A stretch of DNA of 64,000 bases from NCBI RefSeq assembly GCF_900099775.1, contig NZ_FMTM01000001.1:1178001-1242000 (forward strand), in the 5' to 3' direction. This document shows positions 44,043 through 54,034 of this stretch, piece by piece. The position numbers and the translations under genes were made by a program. How positions within the stretch are numbered: position 1 is the first letter of the stretch; every line of letters starts with the position of its first letter. The notes below the pieces were generated by a model. That model was not told the DNA's origin, made no database searches, and saw only the letters and a program-made list of their open reading frames with translations. The DNA comes from Rhizobium mongolense subsp. loessense. Its GTDB lineage: Bacteria; Pseudomonadota; Alphaproteobacteria; Rhizobiales; Rhizobiaceae.

Positions 44043-44096
44043 ATGCAATTACATTTATCTTGACGAAGGAGCAAGACAAATTATATGCATTTACAT
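44043..44096. promoter_or_regulatory. divergent promoter with paired MarR-operator-like repeats
   Basis: ATGCAATTACAT (44043-44054) and ATGCATTTACAT (44085-44096) differ at one base and are 42 bases apart, four helical turns, on the same face. Between them TTGACG (44060-44065) and TATATG (44082-44087) form a good promoter toward the DoxX gene, with the right repeat overlapping its -10. Confidence 0.6.
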
Positions 44097-44119
44097 CTAA
44101 CATCGGGAAATTGACGAAT

Positions 44120-44545
44120 ATGGACACAGATAAATCCATCCTCTATGCAACCGCCCTGCTGCGGATCAGCCTCGGCACGATGTACCTCGCCCACAGCATG
44201 CTCCTGAAACTGATGACCTTCGGACTGCTGGGGACCGCCGGATATTTTACGTCGATCGGCTTGCCGGGCTGGCTGGCCTACCTCACTTTTGCCGCCGAAG
44301 CGGTCGGCGGGACGCTCTTGGTTCTCGGCATTCAGAGCCGCATCGCCGCCTTGGCGCTCGTACCGGCCCTTGTCGGCGCAATCATCTGGGCGCATGGCGC
44401 GAACGGCTGGGTCTTTACTGCGCCCGGCGGCGGCTGGGAATATCCGCTCTATCTGATCGTGCTTTCGATTGCCCAGGCCATGCTCGGAGATGGCGCCTTC
44501 GCCCTTCGCCCTTCACAACCGCTTGCACCTGCAAAGGCCTCTTAA
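44120..44545 (+). CDS. DoxX family membrane protein
   Basis: 141 residues, ATG at 44120. Four hydrophobic segments, with the DoxX pattern ATALLRISLGTMYLAHSMLLK, PGWLAYLTFAAEAVGGTLLVLG and SRIAALALVPALVGAIIWAHG. DoxX proteins associate with thiol oxidative-stress defence. It is followed 11 bases later by a GST, supporting a stress-detoxification transcript controlled by the divergent MarR. Confidence 0.88.
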   Translation: MDTDKSILYATALLRISLGTMYLAHSMLLKLMTFGLLGTAGYFTSIGLPGWLAYLTFAAEAVGGTLLVLGIQSRIAALALVPALVGAIIWAHGANGWVFTAPGGGWEYPLYLIVLSIAQAMLGDGAFALRPSQPLAPAKAS

Positions 44546-44556
44546 GGGAATATGCC

Positions 44557-45234
44557 ATGCAAAAGCTTACCCTCATCTCGCACCATCTGTGCCCTTATGT
44601 GCAGCGTGCTGCGATTACGCTTGGTGAGAAGGGTGCGGCCTTCGAACGCGTTTTCATCGATCTCGATGACAAGCCGGACTGGTTCTTGAAGATTTCTCCG
44701 CTCGGCAAGGTTCCGCTTTTGCTGATCGAGGAAGACGGGCGGCAAGTCGTCCTTTTCGAAAGTGCGGCAATATGCGAATACATCGACGAAACGCAACCCG
44801 GGCCGAGGCTTCATCCGCAAGATGCCCTGACACGCGCCCGACATCGCGGATGGATGGAGTTCGGCTCGTCCATCCTGGCCGATCTGTGGATGTATGAAAC
44901 CACTAGCGACCGAAAGGTGCTGGAGACCAAACGAACGGTCCTTGCATCGAAATTCCTTATCATCGAAACCGAGCTTTCCGGCGGACCACTTTTCGTCGGG
45001 AAAAGTTTCAGCCTCGTGGATGCCGTCTTCGCACCGATCTTCCGATATTTCGATGTTTTCGACACAATCGGCGACAGCCACATCTTTGATGGCCTGGAAA
45101 AGGTGAAGCGTTGGCGAAGCACTCTTTTGCAGCGGCCGAGCGTTAGGCAAGCCGCCGCTACCGATTATCACGAGCGTCTCGTCGCGTTCCTTGAGAAACA
45201 TCAGTCGGCATTGCTTGAACAGGCGGCTGCTTAA
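44557..45234 (+). CDS. glutathione S-transferase
   Basis: 225 residues. N-terminal thioredoxin-like fold with the catalytic CPYVQRAAITLGEKG, then SPLGKVPLLLIEEDGRQ and FESAAICEYIDET; helical C-terminal domain with FSLVDAVFAPIFRYFDV. The CPYxQR start suggests the glutaredoxin-like or omega/beta side of the family, possibly with thiol-transfer activity. Directly downstream of DoxX. Confidence 0.92.
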   Translation: MQKLTLISHHLCPYVQRAAITLGEKGAAFERVFIDLDDKPDWFLKISPLGKVPLLLIEEDGRQVVLFESAAICEYIDETQPGPRLHPQDALTRARHRGWMEFGSSILADLWMYETTSDRKVLETKRTVLASKFLIIETELSGGPLFVGKSFSLVDAVFAPIFRYFDVFDTIGDSHIFDGLEKVKRWRSTLLQRPSVRQAAATDYHERLVAFLEKHQSALLEQAAA

Positions 45235-45346
45235 GATCGGGCAATCTCTTGCCGCCCTGCATTTTCACGCTGGCGAACTTCATTTTCGCCCAAAAGGGGT
45301 CTAAGTCTGGCATCTTCAGAGAGAAGATTTCAGGAGGTAGCCGGCC

Positions 45347-46600
45347 ATGACGTTCATGCCCCAGAGTCAGAATTCCGTCGATCCAATCAAGCTCGAAAAG
45401 CTCGCCGAGGTCGCCGTCAAGGTCGGCCTGCAGCTTCAAAGGGGTCAAGATCTGGTAATGACCGCGCCGATTGTCGCAATGCCGCTGGTTCGCTTGATCA
45501 CCAATCACGCCTACATGGCCGGCGCGGGCCTTGTTACGACTTTCTACTCCGACGAAGAAACGACACTTGCCCGCTATCAATACGGCACCGACGAAGGCTT
45601 CGACCGTGCGTCCGGCTGGCTCTACGAAGGTATGGCAAAGGCATATCAAAACGGCGCGGCACGTCTTGCAATTGCCGGCGACAATCCGATGCTGCTTTCC
45701 GAACAGGATCCAGGCAAGGTCGGCCGCGCGAACCGGGCGAATTCCACTGCCTACAAACCAGCACTCGAAAAGATCTCGAACTTCGACATTAATTGGAACA
45801 TCGTTGCCTATCCGAATCCCTCCTGGGCGAAGGTCGTGTTTGCGGACGATCCTGAGCCGATTGCGGTCGCGAAACTGGCAAAGGCAATCTTTGCCGCCTC
45901 GCGCGTCGATCTCGACGATCCGGTCTCAGCCTGGAGGGAGCACAATACGAACCTTGCCGCCCGCTCATCCTGGCTGAATGGTCAGCGCTTCGCAGCACTG
46001 CATTTCAAGGGACCGGGTACCGATCTGACTGTTGGCCTTGCCGACGGTCATGAGTGGCATGGCGGCGCCTCCGTCGCCAAGAACGGCGTAACCTGCAACC
46101 CGAATATACCGACGGAGGAGGTTTTCACGACGCCGCACGCGCTGCGCGTCGAGGGCCATGTCTCAAGCACCAAGCCGCTCTCCCACCAGGGCACGCTGAT
46201 AGACAACATCCAGGTTCGTTTCGAAGAAGGCCGGATTGTCGAGGCCAAGGCTTCGCGTGGCGCGCAGGTATTGAACAAGGTGCTCGACACCGACGACGGC
46301 GCCCGCCGCCTCGGCGAAGTGGCGCTCGTGCCGCATTCCTCACCGATCTCGGCGAGCGGTATCCTGTTCTACAATACGCTTTTTGATGAAAACGCCTCGT
46401 GCCATATCGCGCTCGGACAATGCTACTCGAAGTGCTTCCTCGACGGCGCAAAGCTCAGCCAGGACCAGATCAAGGCGCAGGGCGGAAATTCCAGCCTTAT
46501 CCATATCGATTGGATGATCGGTTCCGACAAAGTGGATATCGATGGCATCAAGCCGGACGGCTCACGGGTTCCGGTGATGCGGCAGGGAGAATGGGCCTGA
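45347..46600 (+). CDS. M29-family aminopeptidase
   Basis: 417 residues, AGGAGG ahead of the ATG. Thermophilic-type M29 metallopeptidase that trims N-terminal residues using two metal ions. Ligand motifs visible: NIPTEEVFTTPH, LGEVALVPHSSPI, SCHIALGQCY and LIHIDWMIGSDKVDIDG. The 3' end overlaps the convergent EamA gene by 53 bases. Confidence 0.95.
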   Translation: MTFMPQSQNSVDPIKLEKLAEVAVKVGLQLQRGQDLVMTAPIVAMPLVRLITNHAYMAGAGLVTTFYSDEETTLARYQYGTDEGFDRASGWLYEGMAKAYQNGAARLAIAGDNPMLLSEQDPGKVGRANRANSTAYKPALEKISNFDINWNIVAYPNPSWAKVVFADDPEPIAVAKLAKAIFAASRVDLDDPVSAWREHNTNLAARSSWLNGQRFAALHFKGPGTDLTVGLADGHEWHGGASVAKNGVTCNPNIPTEEVFTTPHALRVEGHVSSTKPLSHQGTLIDNIQVRFEEGRIVEAKASRGAQVLNKVLDTDDGARRLGEVALVPHSSPISASGILFYNTLFDENASCHIALGQCYSKCFLDGAKLSQDQIKAQGGNSSLIHIDWMIGSDKVDIDGIKPDGSRVPVMRQGEWA

Positions 46601-47459
46601 CGGGCGCCATTGCTCTCTGGCTGATCCAGACGCTCGCCAGCACAAGCAGGAAACCGAAGAGCTGCACGGGCGTCAAGCTCTGGCCAAGCGCCAGCCAACC
46701 GAGAAACGTCGCAACCAGCGGGCTCAAAAAGCCAAGTGACGCGGCCGCTGCTGGTTCGATCTTCGACAGGCCGCGGAGCCATACGACATAGGTGAAGGCC
46801 GCACCAATCAGTCCGAGATAGGCCATGCCCAGCACATTTGCAGTTGTCGGCATCGGAAGAGCCGGCTCGAACATCAGCGCGACGGGCACAAGCAAAAGCC
46901 CACCAGCCGTCAGTTGCCATGCCGTGAAGGCGAGGTTCGAAACCGGCGGCGTCCAACGGCGCGAAAGCACCGTGCCGAAAGCCATTGATACGGCGCCCGC
47001 GAGGCCGGCGGCAACGCCAACTGGATCGAGCGCAGCCTTGGGTGTTAACACCATCAGCGCGACGCCAGCCATTCCGGTCAAACCGGCAAACACGACGAGA
47101 AGCTTGATCGGCTTGCCAAGAAAGAGGCGCGATAAAGCGATAACGATCAGAGGCTGAATAGCCCCTACCGTCGCGGCGACACCGCCTGGAAGCCGGTAAG
47201 CGGAAACGAAAAGCATCGCCCAGAAGAACGAAAAATTCAGCGCGCCGAGGATGAAGACCCTCCCCCACCAGGTACCAAACGGCAAGCGACGGATGGTGGC
47301 GAGCAAGAGGAGGCCGGCAGGCAAGGCGCGCAGCATTGCGACAGTCAGCGGATAGCCGGCAGGCAGGAACGCCGTCGTTACGAAGTAGGTGCTGCCCCAG
47401 ATGGCGGGCGCAATGGCCGTCGTCAGGACATCGGCTGCATATGTGCTATTTTTCTTCAT
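46548..47459 (-). CDS. EamA-family (DMT) transporter
   Basis: 303 residues, about ten hydrophobic segments in two EamA repeats (IAPAIWGSTYFVTTAFLPAG ... AALDPVGVAAGLAGAVSMAFG). Probably exports a metabolite or drug. Divergent from the MarR gene at 47559 across a 99-base region full of TCAAGA half-sites, so very likely its target. Confidence 0.93.
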   Translation of the reverse strand: MKKNSTYAADVLTTAIAPAIWGSTYFVTTAFLPAGYPLTVAMLRALPAGLLLLATIRRLPFGTWWGRVFILGALNFSFFWAMLFVSAYRLPGGVAATVGAIQPLIVIALSRLFLGKPIKLLVVFAGLTGMAGVALMVLTPKAALDPVGVAAGLAGAVSMAFGTVLSRRWTPPVSNLAFTAWQLTAGGLLLVPVALMFEPALPMPTTANVLGMAYLGLIGAAFTYVVWLRGLSKIEPAAAASLGFLSPLVATFLGWLALGQSLTPVQLFGFLLVLASVWISQRAMAPVRPILPAASPEPVSRPA

Positions 47460-47460
47460 A

Positions 47461-47518
47461 TCAAGAATCTCTATTTCAAGATAAATTCACCATAGGAGCA
47501 TTTATCTTGACGTCAAGA
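47461..47518. promoter_or_regulatory. MarR operator cluster between eamA and marR
   Basis: TCAAGATAAAT (47476-47486) is mirrored exactly by ATTTATCTTGA (47500-47510), and TCTTGACGTCAAGA (47505-47518) is a perfect 14-base palindrome. An additional TCAAGA lies at 47461-47466. Four copies of one half-site in 58 bases, between divergent genes. Confidence 0.75.
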
Positions 47519-47558
47519 CATATCATGCTATCGCTTGTTCATGAAGGATGAGGAAGCA

Positions 47559-48041
47559 ATGGACCGGGTCGATAAAATCCTTTCCCAATGGCAACGTGAG
47601 CGGCCAGACCTCGATGTCGAGGCCATGGCTATCCTGGGGCGCCTGAAACGACTGACGACACATCTCGGACGCGAGGTAGAGCAAGTCCTGCTGCAGCACG
47701 GGCTTTCGTCATCCGCCTTCGACGTGCTGGCAACGCTTCGGCGTTCCGGAAAACCCTATCGCCTCTCGCCTGGAGATCTGCTGGCGATGACGATGGTGAG
47801 CTCCGGTACGATGACCAACCGCATCGACCAGCTCGAGAAAGCAGGTTTCGTCGAACGCGTACTTAACCCCGACGACCGGCGAAGTGTGCTGATTGCATTA
47901 ACGGAGAATGGTTTTGCGGCCGTCGAGGCCACGGTCGGTGCCCATGTCGCTAATCAGCAGCGGCTTATCGAAAACCTCAGCGATGAAGACAAGGCAGCTC
48001 TCGATGCGCTGCTGCGCAAGTTCCTCGCGAAATTCGAATAG
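47559..48041 (+). CDS. MarR-family transcriptional regulator
   Basis: 160 residues from the ATG at 47559, five bases after GAGGA; an in-frame ATG at 47541 is an alternative. Winged helix: LSSSAFDVLATLRRSGKPYR, LSPGDLLAMTMVSSGTMTNR and the wing NPDDRRSVLIALTENG. Likely represses itself and the EamA gene through the TCAAGA palindromes, relieved by a small-molecule substrate. Confidence 0.93.
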   Translation: MDRVDKILSQWQRERPDLDVEAMAILGRLKRLTTHLGREVEQVLLQHGLSSSAFDVLATLRRSGKPYRLSPGDLLAMTMVSSGTMTNRIDQLEKAGFVERVLNPDDRRSVLIALTENGFAAVEATVGAHVANQQRLIENLSDEDKAALDALLRKFLAKFE

Positions 48042-48632
48042 TCAGATCGCGCTCAGCGCCTTGCGCACGCGATCAAGATGAGCTTGTCGTTTGGCAGCCG
48101 TCGCGCGATCCATGTCGTGCAGGCTGAGCATTCGAAAATTCAGGCCCTTAGAGCAGAAATTCGCAATGCCGCGCTTCAGTAGCCGGCGCACCGGATCGCC
48201 CATGGAGAGATGAACCAGCCACCACGGCGAGCCTGTCGTCGTCAGAGCCCAGAGCAGCTTAATATTTGTCAACTGCGGAACGATCCGCCCGCCGGCCACA
48301 TCATGCGAGAAGGCAACACCGGGCGCGAAGACCCGATCGAAGAACCCCTTGAGGATCGCCGGGAAATTGAACCACCATTGGGGAAAGACGAGGATCAAAC
48401 CATCGGCCGCCTTCAACCGCTCCACAATCTTTGAGACGCCGGAGGTGTCATAGGGAATGTCGAAGTAGCCGCCGCGCTCGGCCTTCGTGAGGCGAGGGTC
48501 GAAATCCTCGGCGTAGAGATCGAGCAGATCAACCGAATGACCAGCTTCCGCCAGAGCTTCACGCGCAGTCTTTGCAACAGAGGCCGCAAAACTCTCGTTA
48601 AGCGGATGGGCGAGCACAAGCAGGATACGCAT
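48042..48632 (-). CDS. NAD(P)H-dependent flavin oxidoreductase (NQO1/MdaB-like)
   Basis: 196 residues. Flavodoxin-like fold: MRILLVLAHPLNESFAASVA, then ILVFPQWWFNFPAILKGFFDRVF and ALTTTGSPWW, which bind FMN/FAD and the quinone. Two-electron quinone or azo reduction. It lies eight bases downstream of xseA on the same strand. Confidence 0.92.
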   Translation of the reverse strand: MRILLVLAHPLNESFAASVAKTAREALAEAGHSVDLLDLYAEDFDPRLTKAERGGYFDIPYDTSGVSKIVERLKAADGLILVFPQWWFNFPAILKGFFDRVFAPGVAFSHDVAGGRIVPQLTNIKLLWALTTTGSPWWLVHLSMGDPVRRLLKRGIANFCSKGLNFRMLSLHDMDRATAAKRQAHLDRVRKALSAI

Positions 48633-48640
48633 CGGTCCTC

Positions 48641-50221
48641 CTAGAACAGGCTACCCTGCTTCGGCGGCATGCTCGGCTCGTCAGGCCTTGCCAACCGTTT
48701 CCTCGGTGGCGCACCGCCTTCCGTTGTCACGGCGCCGACGCGGCCGTCGGCAAACTCGATCGAAATGCCCACGCCGACCGAAAGCGCCGCGGCTTGCGAT
48801 ACCGGCCGGTTTTCATCGTCGCGGATCACTGCATAACCGCGGTTCAGAACGTTCTTGTAGGAGAGCGACTGCAATACGCGGTCCTGTGCCGAAAGCTCGC
48901 CCCTTGCCCGTGTCAACTGATGGCGGACAGCGGTATCGGCGTGACGGGACAAGTTTGCCAGATGGTCGCGTATGCGTGCCGTCTGCGTCTTCAGTCGCGT
49001 CGGCAAGGACGCAAAGACGGCATCGGCCCGCCCGACACGGGACCTGGAGCGATCGATCGATCGCTCCACCGTGCGCTCGGCGCGCGTCATCCGCTCGGCA
49101 AGCATCTGGCGGCGCTCGGCAATGCGGTTCGAAAGAACGTCCGGCCTCAGATGCGATGCGGTGCGCTCGAAACTCCGACGCTTGTTGATGGTGTTGAGCT
49201 CCAGCCCGCGGCCGAGGCCTGCGGCCGCTTCATCAAAGCGCCGGCGCGGCAGTGCCAACAACTGATCGAGCGACGGCAGCGCTCGCATCAATGCCCGAAC
49301 GGACTGCCGCCTGTGATCCATCTGCCGGCTCATACAGCCTTGCAGACGGGCCGAAAGCGCAGAGACCTGGGCGTCCAGTTCGGCTTTGACGGGAACGGCC
49401 ATTTCTGCAGCCCCCGTCGGCGTCGGCGCACGCACATCGGCCGCATAGTCGATCAGCGTCCAATCGGTTTCGTGGCCAACCGCCGAGATAAGCGGAACTT
49501 CACTTTCAGCAGCGGCGCGCACGACAATCTCGTCATTGAAGCTCCAGAGATCTTCCAGGCTGCCGCCACCACGCGCGACGATCAGCACATCAGGCCTCGG
49601 TATTTCGCCGCCCGCCTGGAAGCCGTTGAAACCGCGAATGGCATTGGCCACCTCCTCGCCGGAACCATCGCCTTGCACCTTGACTGGCCAGACGATGACA
49701 TGGACTGGAAAACGATCGGAAATGCGGTGCAGGATATCGCGAATAACGGCGCCCGTTGGCGACGTGACGACGCCGATGACGCTCGGCATGAACGGCAGCC
49801 GCCTCTTGCGCGCTGCGTCGAAAAGACCCTCAGCACCAAGCCTGCGCTTGCGCTCCTCGATCAACGCCATCAGCGCGCCCGCACCCGCGGGCTCCAGCGT
49901 TTCAATGACGATCTGGTACTTCGACGAGCCTGGGAAGGTCGTCACCTTGCCGGTGGCGACCACCTCCATGCCTTCTTCCGGCCGGAACCTTAGCCGCGAG
50001 AACGTGCCTTTCCAGATGACGGCGTCGATACGGGCGCGATCGTCCTTCAGCGAGAAATAGGCATGCCCCGATGAATGCGGGCCGCGATAGCCGGAAATTT
50101 CGCCACGCACCCGGACCTGGTCGAAAGCGGTTTCGACCGTGCGCTTGATCGATCCCGAAAGTTCGGAGACCGAATATTCAGTCAGGTTGGTGGGCGAATC
50201 GGTGTCGAAGACATTGCTCAT
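48641..50221 (-). CDS. xseA: exodeoxyribonuclease VII large subunit
   Basis: 526 residues. N-terminal OB fold ([40 protein letters not shown]), then the XseA catalytic domain with [40 protein letters not shown] and [17 protein letters not shown]; long coiled-coil arginine-rich C-terminal half. Degrades single-stranded DNA with XseB, which is not in this window. ATG at 50221. Confidence 0.96.
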   Translation of the reverse strand: MSNVFDTDSPTNLTEYSVSELSGSIKRTVETAFDQVRVRGEISGYRGPHSSGHAYFSLKDDRARIDAVIWKGTFSRLRFRPEEGMEVVATGKVTTFPGSSKYQIVIETLEPAGAGALMALIEERKRRLGAEGLFDAARKRRLPFMPSVIGVVTSPTGAVIRDILHRISDRFPVHVIVWPVKVQGDGSGEEVANAIRGFNGFQAGGEIPRPDVLIVARGGGSLEDLWSFNDEIVVRAAAESEVPLISAVGHETDWTLIDYAADVRAPTPTGAAEMAVPVKAELDAQVSALSARLQGCMSRQMDHRRQSVRALMRALPSLDQLLALPRRRFDEAAAGLGRGLELNTINKRRSFERTASHLRPDVLSNRIAERRQMLAERMTRAERTVERSIDRSRSRVGRADAVFASLPTRLKTQTARIRDHLANLSRHADTAVRHQLTRARGELSAQDRVLQSLSYKNVLNRGYAVIRDDENRPVSQAAALSVGVGISIEFADGRVGAVTTEGGAPPRKRLARPDEPSMPPKQGSLF

Positions 50222-50275
50222 CCTTCCTTTCTAGCGAAAGCAGAGGGAAAGATCAGTAGAGCATCGGGTTAGCGC

Positions 50276-52132
50276 TCAATTTTCCGGTTTGAAGAGAAAG
50301 AACTGCACCCCAACGCCCGCAGCCTTGGGAAGCGGTTGGAGGTAGGACGGCACATTGCCCCTCGCCAATTGAGAATAAAGACCCTCCGGCTTCAGTTTTG
50401 CAAACTGCATTGTCGGATAATCGTCGGGACAGAAAGCCAAAACACGAACGTCCGCCCCCCTCAGGAAGGCCTCTGCATCCTTCGGTTCCGAAAGGCCGAT
50501 ATGCATTTCGGTCAGCATACCCCGGGGATTGCGATGATAAGGTGCGGTCAGAACATGCTGGCTCGTAAAGCGGAGGATCGGCACGCCGAGTTCAGATGAG
50601 GCCGCCACCATGCCGACAGGCATCGCATTCAGCGGCGCAAGAGCCTCTCTTGAGATACACGAAGGCTTGTTTTCCTCGTCTTTCGCTTCGTTCTTGTCTT
50701 CCTCCGTTTGCCTCTGCAACTCAATGAAGGCTCCTGCAACGGCCCAAACAGCAGGTACGCTGGCAAGCACCAGCATGATGTAACAGAATGCGGCAGCGAC
50801 ATTTTCGCGATCGCTGTTCGATATACGGCGGATGTCGATAATCAGCAGCGCTAGCGGCAGGATAGCGATCAGGTTTGCAAAGGGTGCCCCGCGCACCTGC
50901 ATGAGGCCGATGGCCCAGCAGAGGACGAGCAGGAAAAGCAGTATGGCGTGAATTCGCACCCTGTCGCGATAGAGGATTCGGAATGCGCTGACAGCAATGC
51001 CCAAAAGACCGACTGCGTAAAAGGCACCGATGCCGAAAGGCTCGTCGCGGATCATGTCGAGAATCGAGCGTGCTTCTGAAATATTGTTCAGCCACAGCTC
51101 AACGAGCATTGGGTCGAGATCGTCAAGCGGATTATGCAGGCATTGGGGCGCGATCACCATGGCTGAAGCTGCAACAGCGATGCCGATACCACCAAGTGCA
51201 GCGAAGCGTCCTCTTCTCGACGTACGGCTTGCGAAAACAGCCGCAACGGAAAGCATCCCACCGCCGATCGCAGCGAGGCTGTAAAAACCAAGCGAAAAAT
51301 TGTCGCAGGTTACGGTCGAATATAGGCGGGGCGGCATAGTCGAGAAGAACAGAATACTGACGGCCAGAGTGAGCGTCAGCCCGAATGCTTTGGCAGCCCT
51401 CTGAAAGGCTTCCCCCACCCAAGCCCAATGAAGAGCGACGACAAGGCAAACCGATGCGACAAAAGGTGTGGTCTCGACACCAATGGCCACCGCCAGGGCC
51501 GCCGTCAAGCCTGCAACGACATAGCTCCAGGCCCGGTGCTCCTCATCGAGAAGCATTGCCGTCATCAACGCGACAAGCCCGATCTGCACGTTGTGATGAT
51601 CGATCGCACCGGGCACGAAACGGTTGCTTGTCCATACGCCTAGTGCGGTCATCACCAGACAGATATGCATGGCAGGCACGCCGCCGATGCGGCGGCCCGC
51701 ACTCGCCATCGCAAGCATGAGAGGGATAACGAGTGAGACAGGCCAGATCGCGAGCGCCACGGCCTCGGCCTGCTCGCCCGCCAGAAACAAGCCGAAGAAC
51801 TTGATGAGCCCCGCGATCGGCAAATCGATCAGCCGCGACCAGTGCATCAGCGTGCCATCAACGCCCAGCCGGTATTGCGTCAAATCGAACCAGCTCTGTC
51901 CGGAAAGAAAATCCCTTACTTCGACGAGCCGCATGCCGTCGTCATTGTCCGGACCGACATAGTCTTTCGTCCCGATCAGCTTCACCGGCAAAATACTCGC
52001 GATTAGCACCGCGCTATAAAGCGACACCGACGGCCATAGACGCATGAGAAGCATGCGGATGGCGGCAAGCAACACGATAGGCGGCGAAGATTTAGAAGCT
52101 GAATTGCCGGTCATTCCTGCGACGTTCGCCAT
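50276..52132 (-). CDS. GT-C-fold membrane glycosyltransferase-like protein
   Basis: 618 residues, 11-13 hydrophobic segments, then a soluble C-terminal part. First loop has an acidic YVGPDNDDGMRLVEVRDF motif where GT-C enzymes carry their metal-binding Asp; later VPGAIDHHNVQIGL resembles the DHH motif of STT3/AglB-like proteins. These suggest transfer from a polyprenyl-linked donor on the periplasmic side. No close named family recognised. It is divergent from the GT2 gene at 52272. Confidence 0.75.
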   Translation of the reverse strand: MANVAGMTGNSASKSSPPIVLLAAIRMLLMRLWPSVSLYSAVLIASILPVKLIGTKDYVGPDNDDGMRLVEVRDFLSGQSWFDLTQYRLGVDGTLMHWSRLIDLPIAGLIKFFGLFLAGEQAEAVALAIWPVSLVIPLMLAMASAGRRIGGVPAMHICLVMTALGVWTSNRFVPGAIDHHNVQIGLVALMTAMLLDEEHRAWSYVVAGLTAALAVAIGVETTPFVASVCLVVALHWAWVGEAFQRAAKAFGLTLTLAVSILFFSTMPPRLYSTVTCDNFSLGFYSLAAIGGGMLSVAAVFASRTSRRGRFAALGGIGIAVAASAMVIAPQCLHNPLDDLDPMLVELWLNNISEARSILDMIRDEPFGIGAFYAVGLLGIAVSAFRILYRDRVRIHAILLFLLVLCWAIGLMQVRGAPFANLIAILPLALLIIDIRRISNSDRENVAAAFCYIMLVLASVPAVWAVAGAFIELQRQTEEDKNEAKDEENKPSCISREALAPLNAMPVGMVAASSELGVPILRFTSQHVLTAPYHRNPRGMLTEMHIGLSEPKDAEAFLRGADVRVLAFCPDDYPTMQFAKLKPEGLYSQLARGNVPSYLQPLPKAAGVGVQFFLFKPEN

Positions 52133-52271
52133 TCCTGCTGTCCCGTCCTAAGCTGCGCGAACTTTAGCTTTTGCAGATCAAGAAAGTGTAAAGCGTCCGA
52201 ATGGCTGCCGACTCTTCCCGCGTTATAGGGTCTTATTAACGCTGGTGTTTTAGACTGCACGCCAATTGTGA

Positions 52272-53288
52272 ATGGCAAGTGGCATCATGACACGATCACA
52301 GACCAAAACCCTAAACATCGCTGTCCTGCTTCCGTGCTACAACGAAGCAGCCACGATCGGTGCGGTGGTTCGCGGCTTCAAAGCGGCGCTGCCGCAAGCA
52401 CAGATACATGTCTACGACAACAATTCGACAGACGGCACCGCGCTCCATGCGATGCTGGCCGGCGGCGCTGTCGTGCGCGAACGGCGCCAGGGCAAGGGCC
52501 ATGTTGTGCGCCGCATGTTCGCCGATATCGACGCCGACATCTATCTGATGGCAGATGGCGACGGCACTTATGCGCCGGAAGACGGCGAAGAGCTGATCCG
52601 CACGCTGCTGACCGAACGCGCCGACATGGTAGTCGGAACGCGGCGCGGCGTTCATTCCGACGCGGGGCGCAATGGACATGCTTTCGGCAACCGCATCTTC
52701 AACATTCTCTACCGCACGATCTTCGGTCCGGACTTCACCGATATCTTCTCAGGCTACCGGGCCTTCTCGCGCCGTTTCGTCAAGAGCTTCCCGGCCGTTT
52801 CCGCCGGTTTCGAAATCGAGACCGAAATGTCTGTCCACGCCTCTCGGCTCAAGCTGCCGGTCGCCGAGCTGGAACTCGATTACGGCCGCCGCCCGGAAGG
52901 TTCGCACTCGAAACTCTCGACCTTGAAGGACGGCGGCAAGATTCTCTGGATGTTCGCCATGCTGATGAAGGAAACGCGGCCCTTTGCCTTCTTCGGCCTC
53001 ATCAGCGCGTGCTTCATGCTGTCGAGCATGGCTTTCATGGCGCCTGTGCTGGCGGAATACTTCGAGACCGGGCTTGTCAACCGCATGCCGACATGGGTTC
53101 TCTCCATGGCGCTGATGATGATCTCCTTCATGGTCTTCACAGCGGGTCTGATCCTTGATTCCGTCGCACGCTCGAGGGCCGAGCAGCTTCGCATTCATTA
53201 CCTCAACGTCGCCGCGTCGAGCCAGGGTCTAACGCCGGAAAAGTCCATTGAAACCGCGCCAGATGGCAAGACCACGCGTATCGCATAG
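52272..53288 (+). CDS. GT2-family glycosyltransferase (DPM1/ArnC-like)
   Basis: 338 residues. Nucleotide-sugar binding start IAVLLPCYNEAATIGAVVRG, NNSTDGT, then the metal-binding DGDGTYAPED (DxD) and acceptor region DIFSGYRAFSRRF. Two hydrophobic segments at the C-terminus (AFFGLISACFMLSSMAFMAP, WVLSMALMMISFMVFTAG) anchor it in the membrane, as in polyprenyl-phosphate mannose or glucose synthases. First of a four-gene series. Confidence 0.92.
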   Translation: MASGIMTRSQTKTLNIAVLLPCYNEAATIGAVVRGFKAALPQAQIHVYDNNSTDGTALHAMLAGGAVVRERRQGKGHVVRRMFADIDADIYLMADGDGTYAPEDGEELIRTLLTERADMVVGTRRGVHSDAGRNGHAFGNRIFNILYRTIFGPDFTDIFSGYRAFSRRFVKSFPAVSAGFEIETEMSVHASRLKLPVAELELDYGRRPEGSHSKLSTLKDGGKILWMFAMLMKETRPFAFFGLISACFMLSSMAFMAPVLAEYFETGLVNRMPTWVLSMALMMISFMVFTAGLILDSVARSRAEQLRIHYLNVAASSQGLTPEKSIETAPDGKTTRIA

Positions 53289-53318
53289 TTGCTTCCGCTC
53301 AAAGGTGATGCCCTTTCC

Positions 53319-54023
53319 ATGAACAGAGAAACCACAAACCGCATTCGTTTCGTGCTGGAAGATATCCTGCCGCCGGTTGTCCGTGATTCCGGTGCGTTTC
53401 GCTGGGCAGCGCGGCGCGTCTGGGGCGACCATATCACGCACTTGGCGAAATTTCGTGAGCGAGCACCGTTTCTTTCGGCAGAGGAATATGCCGAGCTTTA
53501 CCGCAAGCATCCCCGTGTTCACGAAGGCACGGACAATTCTGCGGCCTGTATCAACCGCATCCTCGGATCGATCGCGGGAGAGAGCGTCTGCGATATCGGT
53601 TGCGGTACGGGTGCGCTGCTCCGCAGCATCCAGGCGGCGCATCCCGGGCTTAATCGCCTTACAGGCGTCGACTTCGTGATTGAAGACGCAGCACGGCTGC
53701 CTGGCATCGAATATGTCGCGGCCAAGGTCGAAAACCTCCCCTTTGCAGATGCGGAATTCGACACGGTCATCTGCACGCATGTGATCGAGCATATTCTCGA
53801 CTACCGGCAAGCGATTGCGGAACTGCGCCGGATTGCAAAACGCCGCCTGATCATCATTGTGCCGAGGGAACGCGAATACCGCTACACGTTCAATCCGCAC
53901 TTCAACTTCTTCCCTTATACGCACTCCTTCCTGAGAGCTGTCCACCCGGTGCCTCCGGCCTTTGTCTGCGAGGATATCGGTCGCGACATCTTCTATTCGG
54001 AAGAGAGAGGTGCAGCGGATTGA
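53319..54023 (+). CDS. class I SAM-dependent methyltransferase
   Basis: 234 residues from the ATG at 53319; a TTG at 53289 would extend it. SAM-binding loop ESVCDIGCGTGALLRSIQAA, then VENLPFADAEFDTVICTHVIEH. The product may be a methylated sugar or lipid intermediate given its place in the set. Its stop lies 11 bases before the next ATG. Confidence 0.88.
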   Translation: MNRETTNRIRFVLEDILPPVVRDSGAFRWAARRVWGDHITHLAKFRERAPFLSAEEYAELYRKHPRVHEGTDNSAACINRILGSIAGESVCDIGCGTGALLRSIQAAHPGLNRLTGVDFVIEDAARLPGIEYVAAKVENLPFADAEFDTVICTHVIEHILDYRQAIAELRRIAKRRLIIIVPREREYRYTFNPHFNFFPYTHSFLRAVHPVPPAFVCEDIGRDIFYSEERGAAD

Positions 54024-54034
54024 AGGACGGTTCG

